This document shows positions 1 to 5,914 of a stretch of 8,742 nt of DNA, in pieces. Source of the stretch: Fidelibacterota bacterium (GTDB lineage: Bacteria; Fidelibacterota; Marinisomatia; Marinisomatales; TCS56); the NCBI GenBank assembly GCA_013203015.1, contig JABMPO010000367.1, forward strand, positions 1-8,742. The letters run 5' to 3'. The notes beneath the pieces were generated by a model that saw only the letters and a list, made by a program, of their open reading frames with translations, searched no databases and was not told the DNA's origin. Position 1 is the stretch's first letter. Each line of letters starts with the position of its first letter. The position numbers and the translations under genes were made by a program.

Positions 1-654
1 GGGATTATTGTTTGCGGGATCAGGAATATATCACCTGATAAATCGCTCAAACTGGCCGATTTAACAGTGAAGTACAAAAATAAAGGCGTAGTGGGGTTCG
101 ACCTGGCCGGAGCGGAAGAAAACTTCCCGGCCAAGGATCATCGTGAAGCGTTTTATTTAATCCTTAACAATAATATTAATGCTACAATCCATGCCGGCGA
201 AGCGTTCGGTCCGGCATCAATTCATCAGGCTTTGCATTACTGCGGCGCTCATCGAATCGGACATGGCACCCGTCTCAAGGAAGACCGGGATCTCATGAAT
301 TATGTCAATGATCACCGCATTGCAATGGAAATCTGCCTGACCTCAAATGTACAGACCCGCTCGGTCCGGCAAATGCGCTATCATCCGGTAAGATATTATT
401 ATGATAAAGGATTGCGGATAACTTTGAATACAGACAATCGGTTAATGTCCAATACTACTCTCACCAACGAATTTATTATTGCCAATAAATATTTTGGCTT
501 CAGCCGTTATGATTTCCGTGAAATAACGATTACCGCCATGAAGAGCGCTTTCCTGCACTACGCAGAACGTAAAAAGCTGATCCGTAGTATAGCAGACGAA
601 TTAGAAGGCAATTTCGGACTAATGCCGGAGTTTATTGCACCACCGGTGAGCTGA
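1..654 (+). CDS. add: Adenosine deaminase, C-terminal part (5' end outside window)
   Basis: Metal-dependent hydrolase that deaminates adenosine (and deoxyadenosine) to inosine in cytoplasmic purine salvage. The reading frame is open from base 1, so 217 C-terminal residues are visible and the N-terminal third, which carries the first HxH zinc ligands, is missing. Numbering from the first visible codon, the family motifs appear in order: GFDLAGAE (32-39, substrate loop), HAGE with zinc ligand H64 and catalytic E67, RIGHG with H88, CLTSNVQT (112-119), and LNTDNR with zinc ligand D145. The usual second Asp of the TDDP motif is Asn (N146) here, followed by RLMS; from memory this TDNR variant occurs in other bacterial ADAs, so activity is expected. 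A GTG at base 67 is an internal codon, not the start. The methyltransferase gene follows 24 bp downstream on the same strand. The assignment to the ADA family is firm. Adenosine versus another adenine-containing substrate cannot be settled from sequence alone. Confidence 0.93.
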   Translation, partial: GIIVCGIRNISPDKSLKLADLTVKYKNKGVVGFDLAGAEENFPAKDHREAFYLILNNNINATIHAGEAFGPASIHQALHYCGAHRIGHGTRLKEDRDLMNYVNDHRIAMEICLTSNVQTRSVRQMRYHPVRYYYDKGLRITLNTDNRLMSNTTLTNEFIIANKYFGFSRYDFREITITAMKSAFLHYAERKKLIRSIADELEGNFGLMPEFIAPPVS

Positions 655-678
655 TAATTCTATAATCGGATAATATAA

Positions 679-1452
679 ATGAAGCCGTACTCGGCTTGGA
701 AACAGCTAATCCGGCTAATCATGCCCAGTTCTCTTTTTAATCAAGTAGCACCATTGCTCAGGTTAATATTAAAATTTGTGTATAGCGGAGGAAAACATCA
801 ATGTCCTTGCTGTGAATCAAATTTAAGAAAATTTGCCGATGATAGCGAAATCTGTCCAGTCTGTGGTTCTGGCAAAAGACAGCGTTTGCAATGGCTGGTG
901 CTGGATAGAAAATTTACTTTTTTTGATAGCGATGCTGATGTACTCGATATTGCTCCCATGCAGTATTTCCAGGATTATTGTTTACAGCACAGCTCACTCA
1001 AATATCTCAGCGCTGATCTTAATTCAGAATTGGCAATGGACAAGATTGACCTAACTGCTGCCCCTTACCCTGATTGCTCATTTGATTTCATTTTGTGCTC
1101 ACATGTACTTGAGCATATTCCTGATGACCGGGCTGCGATGATGGAAATGTATCGTCTCTTACGACCAGCTGGGATCGCATTGATACAGGTACCACTGCAA
1201 GATCAGCCTACCTATGAAGACGTTTCAATAACCAATCCCCTTCAGAGAACAACCCATTTTGGGCAGGCAGATCATGTTAGAATCTATGGATCTGACATAA
1301 CCCAGCGTTTAAGGAATGTAGGATTCAGTGTTATATCAGAAACCTGTGCTGATTTATTTCCGCTGTCTGAATTAGAATATTTCAGCTTAGATGAGAAAGA
1401 TATTATTTTTACGGCTAAAAAACCCGAAAACGATCAAATCAATTCCGGATAA
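679..1452 (+). CDS. Zinc-ribbon class I SAM-dependent methyltransferase
   Basis: A predicted cytoplasmic methyltransferase of 257 residues; substrate unknown. Residues 42-62 form a small zinc ribbon (C42/C45 and C59/C62, a CPxC then CPVC pair). The Rossmann-type methyltransferase_11 domain follows from about residue 85 to 245. Its motif I is degenerate: VLDIAP (88-93) stands where a GxGxG loop is usual, but the post-I acidic position (ADLN, 112-115), the motif SFDFILCSHVLEHIPDD (134-150) and a GQADHVRIYG block (195-204) are clear. I recall this set (an 'AP' motif I, HVLEHIPDD and FGQ-DHVR-YG) as one uncharacterised bacterial methyltransferase family. The ATG at 679 has no recognisable Shine-Dalgarno; an in-frame ATG at 721 is possible but would cut an amphipathic N-terminal segment. 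It lies 24 bp after the ADA gene and is probably co-transcribed. Its 3' end overlaps the convergent propeller gene by 14 bp. Confidence 0.85.
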   Translation: MKPYSAWKQLIRLIMPSSLFNQVAPLLRLILKFVYSGGKHQCPCCESNLRKFADDSEICPVCGSGKRQRLQWLVLDRKFTFFDSDADVLDIAPMQYFQDYCLQHSSLKYLSADLNSELAMDKIDLTAAPYPDCSFDFILCSHVLEHIPDDRAAMMEMYRLLRPAGIALIQVPLQDQPTYEDVSITNPLQRTTHFGQADHVRIYGSDITQRLRNVGFSVISETCADLFPLSELEYFSLDEKDIIFTAKKPENDQINSG

Positions 1453-3811
1453 CAGCTATTTTTCCCGTTTGTGTTTTACCTGTGTTACTGAATACCATTA
1501 TCAAATACACGCCACTGCCTACTAATTCGCCATTTTCCGATTTACCATCCCAGAAAACCTGATAGCCCATGACTGCATCATTATCGTTCTGTGAATTAAT
1601 AGTACGAACTACATTTCCATTAATAGCCATTATTTTAATTACAGCTCCTTCATAAATACCATCAATCGTCAATTTTTGTTGATCAGGTATGTGAAACGGG
1701 CTGGGGAATAGCAGTAAATCATTAGCACGATATTCATCAGGCTTAAAAGGAATTTTCAGGGAGTTAAGTCCACGAGTGGAAGTTATCCAGACTAATCCCC
1801 TTTTATAATCAAAATCCAGGTCGGTAACACCATCAGAGAGCAATGAGGAGTTGGAATACCGGAAACCGTCAAGATCGGGCCAGGATGTTGTATTATCGAG
1901 GATAACATGTACACCCTCGTTTGGTGATGTAACCCAGACATTCTCATCTGAATCCAGGCGAACCTTAGATCCAATTCCGAACGAGAATCCAGGTAAATAG
2001 GAGCTTTGCTGGATAACGGGATTAGTCATCGAATTCTGCAAGGTCAAGCTTATTAATCCATCCGGTGTTATCATGTACAGGATATTTTGCGAATTTACTG
2101 CCAGTGACCACACACTCGTATTTTTGATAACGTGATTCCAGTCGACTGTTATCGGCGCTATCGGATCACCTGTGATCGATAATAAGGCAAGCCCGGAATT
2201 AATTGCATCGGATGGAGATTCTCCCCACAATTCGGACCCAATCCAAATTCTACCCCAACTGTCAAAACCGATTGAATTAGGGGCCGAACCCAGTGGGTTT
2301 TGGCCACTGTTAGCTATGAAATGTCCCCAGTTTCCGGCGTTATCCCGAACATGTAAAGTTTTTCGCTCAATTATGGAATAGGTATCTCCCACCCACAGAT
2401 TCCCCTGACTATCAAATTCTATATCTTTGACGACCAGATATGGTTTAGGGTTCGAGTGGGTATTAAAATAATCCAACACACTTGTATCGATTAAAGTATA
2501 ATTGAGAGGGTCATCAATATCGATGATAATAATCCCACCCCCCCGCAAAGCATAATTGGGATTGGGTACCGGATATGTCCCTCTGATTCCACAATATATA
2601 AGACCATCGGGTCCCTGTTCGATATCAGCCACAAATCCGCCAAAATCGATAGGCAGGGTATCAGCAGCATAATAATCGTAATCAAACTCCGAATGGACGG
2701 CAGTGACATACCGATCTTCAACAATGTTACGCCAACCATTTGGTTCTTTGATGGCCAGTCCAAATTTTGATGCAGCCACAATCCTGCCGTCATCAAGTAC
2801 TGTTACCGCGGAAAATTGATTGGTGAGCGGCGCATTGGGCACCAGTTTTTCAATTGTGCGGGAAACAGTGTCAACGACACCAAAGCCTTGATCTGTACCA
2901 ACCAAAATCGTACTATCATTTAAAACAGCTAAATTTCTCAGATAATATTTGGTATTGATTTGCCAGTCTTTAACATTTGTCCCAATTTTAATAAAGGCTT
3001 TATTGAGTATTCCATAAATCGCTCCATTCGCAGATTTGACAATATCAAGTAACTGATAGGTACCGTCGAAATAACTCCATTGCCAGGTAATTGACGAAGT
3101 TTCCAGATCGATTAAATAAATAATCTTATTGGCGACGACCAGTAATTTGTCATCATACAATTTCATGCTGGTGACTTCACCGGTTATTTGGGGAAATGGG
3201 GGGTTCCAATTTGCCGGATTTTTTAGATTTGAATCCCACCAATCTCCTCTGATCAGACCCTGATTGGTTGCAACATAGATATAATTATCCTTGATTGCCA
3301 CAGCGGCGATAGTTGGATTATCGGGAAATGGCCACTGTTTGAAAACATCACGATAAATATAGTGGTCATCCCGGTAAATAAATTGAATCAATCCCCAATC
3401 CTGATTTTGCTGAAATACACCCAGCACCAGCGAGTCTGTCACTGCGAACGAAGAAATCTCAGTAAAACCAAAATCGGCAAATTCAGCAACCGATTGTTCA
3501 CCTTGAAAATCGTATATTTGGATGACACCTTCAGGCATGCCACCACCCAACCAAAGTTGACCGTAGGGATCAGCGGCAACGCTGGCGAGATTGGTGGTCA
3601 ATAAACCATCGATATTGGTTAGTGTACTAAATTTTCCGGATGATCTGTCATATGATAGCAATCCCCCGCCAGTTGCTGAGATAATCCGATTATCAACCAC
3701 GACTTGAGAACGTATTGCAAGCGGTGAAGTATAAGATTGCCATTCGCCAACTCGGACCTGCGAATATATCACCGTGCTGATAGCTGCAATAATTAGTGAA
3801 TATCTGATAAT
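1439..3811 (-). CDS. PorZ-like secreted two-propeller protein with T9SS-type C-terminal domain
   Basis: A large exported protein of about 790 residues. The N-terminal 18 or so residues form a signal peptide (IRYSLIIAAISTVIYSQ, probably cut just before the Q). The bulk is repeated beta-propeller blades of the two-component-regulator (Reg_prop) kind, with recurring units such as DPYGQLWLGG, DSQGNLWVGD, DSWGRIWIGS, DSDENVWVTS and GLVWITSTRGLNSL. The last ~100 residues are a FlgD/T9SS type A-like Ig domain with PSPF, a WDGKSENGE turn, SGVYLIM and a final TGKIAVIRN. The opening block (GEWQSY..., SATGGGLLSYD, NIDGLLTTNLASV) and total length resemble PorZ, the surface protein of the type IX attachment complex; that match is from memory. 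The start is set at an ATT codon (3811-3809), because the only conventional start in frame, a GTG at 3772, lies inside the signal peptide and would destroy it. An AAAGGA precedes the ATT by 4 nt. The protease stop codon lies one base upstream, which suggests translational coupling. It could instead be an ordinary secreted propeller protein that is not part of T9SS. Confidence 0.8.
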   Translation of the reverse strand: MIRYSLIIAAISTVIYSQVRVGEWQSYTSPLAIRSQVVVDNRIISATGGGLLSYDRSSGKFSTLTNIDGLLTTNLASVAADPYGQLWLGGGMPEGVIQIYDFQGEQSVAEFADFGFTEISSFAVTDSLVLGVFQQNQDWGLIQFIYRDDHYIYRDVFKQWPFPDNPTIAAVAIKDNYIYVATNQGLIRGDWWDSNLKNPANWNPPFPQITGEVTSMKLYDDKLLVVANKIIYLIDLETSSITWQWSYFDGTYQLLDIVKSANGAIYGILNKAFIKIGTNVKDWQINTKYYLRNLAVLNDSTILVGTDQGFGVVDTVSRTIEKLVPNAPLTNQFSAVTVLDDGRIVAASKFGLAIKEPNGWRNIVEDRYVTAVHSEFDYDYYAADTLPIDFGGFVADIEQGPDGLIYCGIRGTYPVPNPNYALRGGGIIIIDIDDPLNYTLIDTSVLDYFNTHSNPKPYLVVKDIEFDSQGNLWVGDTYSIIERKTLHVRDNAGNWGHFIANSGQNPLGSAPNSIGFDSWGRIWIGSELWGESPSDAINSGLALLSITGDPIAPITVDWNHVIKNTSVWSLAVNSQNILYMITPDGLISLTLQNSMTNPVIQQSSYLPGFSFGIGSKVRLDSDENVWVTSPNEGVHVILDNTTSWPDLDGFRYSNSSLLSDGVTDLDFDYKRGLVWITSTRGLNSLKIPFKPDEYRANDLLLFPSPFHIPDQQKLTIDGIYEGAVIKIMAINGNVVRTINSQNDNDAVMGYQVFWDGKSENGELVGSGVYLIMVFSNTGKTQTGKIAVIRN

Positions 3812-3812
3812 A

Positions 3813-4877
3813 CTATCCTTTGAAAGGGGTTGGAATGAAACAGAGTATGAATATGATCAGCGTAGCCAGGCCGATCAATTTATTGTTTTGAGTGAGCGGC
3901 GTATGAATATCAATAATTGGTGGATGTTTGGCAGTTCGCATTAAAATTAGAATCAGGATTCCCCATACCAGCCAGTTCATTGAAAATACACTTAATGGGA
4001 TCAGTGCAATTAAGATATACCAGGCATATTTGTTATGCTTTTCTCCGAAAACCGCATAGGCGATGTGGCCGCCATCCAATTGTCCGATTGGCAGCAGATT
4101 TAACATCGTTACTAATAATCCGATCCAGCCCGCAAAAGCAATGGGATGCAGTAATATGTCCTGTTGAGCGGTTAAACCGGGATGAATTATTACCGTCAAT
4201 AGTTTCATCAACAGGGAATCGCCCAGGAAAAATCCACTAAATTCATTATTCATCTCGACAACATCGGATTTTAGCAAGCCAATGATCAAGGCCGGTACCG
4301 CCACCAGGAAACCGGCGATTGGTCCGGCAGCGCCGATCTGCAACAGCGCATCCCGTCGATATATTGGTGATTTGATTTTAATAAACGCCCCGAAAGTACC
4401 AATCATTGTTGGGGCAGGTATAAAATAGGGCAAAGTCGCGTCGACATTGTGCTTGCGGGCAAAATAATAATGACCAAATTCATGGCAACCGAGAATCAGT
4501 AGTAGGGTTATGGCAAACGGCAATCCCAATCTTAAATCACTAATCTGCTCCAGCGGATTACCGCCCGCCATCATGGTGCCAGCGAGAATTGTTGTGAATC
4601 CGGTTAGCAGGAACAGTATCAGATTTAACGGCGGTATTGCCGGAATTTTTAATATTATCTTTTGCTCTTTAAGAAACCGTATCCGCGTTTCATTATCAGC
4701 AGAACTGATTTCAATTTTATAGGGCAGAGTTTTCAGGACTGATCGAAGTTCAGATGAATCATGGTTATCACGCAGACGTCCTACAATAAATAGTGAATCT
4801 TCAGATTGCCCGACCTGGCGGGCAACAAATTGGTCATTAATATCGGTTAGGATCTTTTTTATCTCAGATTCAGTCAT
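3813..4877 (-). CDS. Site-2 intramembrane metalloprotease (peptidase M50), EGY-like
   Basis: A polytopic zinc protease of 354 residues that should cut membrane-embedded substrates. Zinc ligands and catalytic Glu are in HEFGH (132-136); the third ligand is D268 in NLLPIGQLDGGH (260-271). The conserved FGAFIKIKSPI block (162-172) and AAGPIAGF (183-190) mark the S2P core. Hydrophobic segments are visible at about 84-104, 118-135, 179-202, 244-262, 284-313 and 335-350. A soluble N-terminal region of about 80 residues contains GRLR (33-36) followed by an alpha/beta-looking stretch. This arrangement resembles the cyanobacterial and chloroplast EGY branch of S2P rather than RseP, and no PDZ domain is visible. 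The ATG at 4877 has no clear Shine-Dalgarno. The gene is first in a two-gene transcript with the PorZ-like gene. Its natural substrate cannot be told from sequence; a role in envelope stress signalling or in processing exported proteins would be inference. Confidence 0.9.
   Translation of the reverse strand: MTESEIKKILTDINDQFVARQVGQSEDSLFIVGRLRDNHDSSELRSVLKTLPYKIEISSADNETRIRFLKEQKIILKIPAIPPLNLILFLLTGFTTILAGTMMAGGNPLEQISDLRLGLPFAITLLLILGCHEFGHYYFARKHNVDATLPYFIPAPTMIGTFGAFIKIKSPIYRRDALLQIGAAGPIAGFLVAVPALIIGLLKSDVVEMNNEFSGFFLGDSLLMKLLTVIIHPGLTAQQDILLHPIAFAGWIGLLVTMLNLLPIGQLDGGHIAYAVFGEKHNKYAWYILIALIPLSVFSMNWLVWGILILILMRTAKHPPIIDIHTPLTQNNKLIGLATLIIFILCFIPTPFKG
3816..3821 (-). promoter_or_regulatory. 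Shine-Dalgarno for the ATT start of the PorZ-like gene
   Basis: On the minus strand the bases AAAGGA lie inside the last two codons of the protease gene, directly before its TAG stop (3815-3813). Four nucleotides separate them from the proposed ATT start at 3811. This is the best ribosome-binding match near the gene, and it supports initiation there rather than at the GTG at 3772. The motif is short and could arise by chance. Confidence 0.5.
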
Positions 4878-4987
4878 TCGGCTTGGTTTTACTGCAATTT
4901 ATCTACATTGTTTCTTAGATAAAAAGTTACAAAATTAGCACTGTATTTATCTCTTTATTTAATCATAAGTAAAGGCGAATTTCCCAT
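4878..4987. promoter_or_regulatory. Divergent intergenic region (M50 protease / small secreted protein)
   Basis: This 110-bp AT-rich gap must hold promoters for both the minus-strand protease operon and the plus-strand gene at 4988. On the minus strand, TAATTTTG (4937-4930) fits the Bacteroidota -7 consensus TAnnTTTG, but no matching -33 element is seen, so it is only a candidate. No convincing sigma70-type -35/-10 pair with 16-18 bp spacing was found in either direction. The region also contains the inverted repeat listed separately. The role is inferred mainly from gene orientation. Confidence 0.55.
4898..4923. repeat. Perfect 8-bp inverted repeat, possible operator
   Basis: TTTATCTA (4898-4905) and its exact reverse complement TAGATAAA (4916-4923) are separated by 10 bases. 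A third, direct copy of seven of the eight bases (TTTATCT) lies at 4946-4952. The dyad sits 20-45 bp upstream of the protease start, between two divergent genes, which is a typical place for a dimeric regulator. It is AT-rich, so chance cannot be excluded. No T-run follows it and the stem is weak, so it is not a terminator. Confidence 0.4.
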
Positions 4988-5386
4988 ATGAAGAAATTCC
5001 TGGTTTTAATGATAATTTCCATTTTAGTTGGTCAGAATAATTTAAATCTGTTTACTATCGATACCCGGCCACGATTGTTGGACGGTAATATTGTGCAAGT
5101 CAATATTCAAATCGATAATAATTCAAGAATTGCCGTGCGACAATTGGAAGGTTTTTTATCAGTCCATGGACAATCCCGGGAAATAATTAATGAACAGCGG
5201 GTAATTATCGTGTCCGGAATCGAACCGGTTTTGAATGACGGCAAAAGTGTTACTAAAAGTCTGAATTTTCCCTATGATCCGGTCACTGTTCGTGATTATT
5301 CATTTCACATAAGTAAAATAAAATTTATTGGTGATTATAGAATATATGCTTACCATCCACCCAACAAACTGGTCAGAATCGATTGA
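4988..5386 (+). CDS. Small secreted protein, predicted beta-sandwich, unknown function
   Basis: A 132-residue protein I do not recognise. Residues 1-16 are a signal peptide (two Lys, then FLVLMIISILVG), with a likely cut near Q16/N17; there is no lipobox Cys, so it should be periplasmic or outside the cell. The rest is rich in alternating beta-forming stretches (VQVNIQIDNNS, LEGFLSVHG, QRVIIVSGI, FHISKIKFIG) with an NNS turn after the second strand. This pattern recalls small Ig-like or FxLYD/LEA14-type domains, but that is only a resemblance. The C-terminus ends soon after the last strand and no anchor is visible. The ATG at 4988 is preceded by AAAGG at 4971-4975, 12 nt away, which is a long but possible spacing. 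It is the only plus-strand gene between two minus-strand blocks: divergent from the protease, and convergent with the gene at 5405 with an 18-bp gap and no visible terminator. Confidence 0.7.
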   Translation: MKKFLVLMIISILVGQNNLNLFTIDTRPRLLDGNIVQVNIQIDNNSRIAVRQLEGFLSVHGQSREIINEQRVIIVSGIEPVLNDGKSVTKSLNFPYDPVTVRDYSFHISKIKFIGDYRIYAYHPPNKLVRID

Positions 5387-5404
5387 TAAAATTAACCGAA
5401 GGCG

Positions 5405-5914
5405 TTATTTACCTTTTCGTTCCAGGCTTTTCTGTACTTTCGCATCCAGGACCTGGTTCCATTCCTCATCTTCCATTTTCAGCATTAATTCATTGATCCA
5501 GAATTTGGTCTGTCTGATATATTGATCAATAGTTTCTAACGAGACCTGCTCGCCATACATGGTAGCAATAATAATTGCTGATGGCAGGGGAACATACCCA
5601 TTCAGCGGATTACTATAGAAATTATCGATTGCCGTAACCAGTTCGCGGGTAGTCAGATAATCAACCGTTTCCGAATAAAGACTATCAGCCAGAGATTGTT
5701 CGACTGCCCAGGTTTTTAGATAATAAAACAGTCGTCCATCCAGCACACCATTTATATAAGCGGCCTTGATTTGATAAGCCAGATCATGATTGTGATCCAC
5801 TAGGGTGGTCACTCTTTTCCAGTCACCACCATCCCAGAAGATGCGATTTTCCACAGCATTACTTGCTCCAACCAGGATGAATAATATTAGTAGTTTGAAT
5901 AGAATTATTTTCAT
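5405..5914 (-). CDS. Small secreted helical protein coupled to the aldehyde dehydrogenase gene
   Basis: A 169-residue exported protein of unknown function. The first 20 residues form a clear signal peptide (Lys, then a long Ile/Leu/Phe stretch ending GASNA, cut before VENR). The mature part begins with FWDGGDW, then a helix with YINGVLDGR, a block TTRELVTAIDNFYSNPLN followed by a GYVPLPSA stretch, and a charged C-terminal helix ending ERKGK. The pattern of a GVLDG helix followed by a TTxELVxxID helix and an NxxVP segment loosely recalls the Rap1a/Tai immunity-protein fold; I treat that as a weak resemblance only. The ATG at 5914 was chosen because it overlaps the stop of the upstream aldehyde dehydrogenase as ATGA and starts right at the signal peptide. 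A GTG at 5923 would add only three residues. There is no Shine-Dalgarno, which fits translation by coupling. The TAA stop at 5407-5405 faces the convergent gene at 4988-5386. Confidence 0.72.
   Translation of the reverse strand: MKIILFKLLILFILVGASNAVENRIFWDGGDWKRVTTLVDHNHDLAYQIKAAYINGVLDGRLFYYLKTWAVEQSLADSLYSETVDYLTTRELVTAIDNFYSNPLNGYVPLPSAIIIATMYGEQVSLETIDQYIRQTKFWINELMLKMEDEEWNQVLDAKVQKSLERKGK

Noticed and set aside
2491..2796. A 101-codon minus-strand frame inside the propeller gene
   Set aside because: It is an out-of-frame shadow of a well-supported coding sequence, with low-complexity content.
3770..3772. GTG at 3772 as start of the PorZ-like gene
   Set aside because: It lies inside an obvious signal peptide and has no ribosome site; starting there would leave a large extracellular-type propeller protein without an export signal.
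3917..4240. A 107-codon plus-strand frame antisense to the site-2 protease
   Set aside because: It runs opposite a conserved protease core including the LDGGH motif; no ribosome site or family resemblance.
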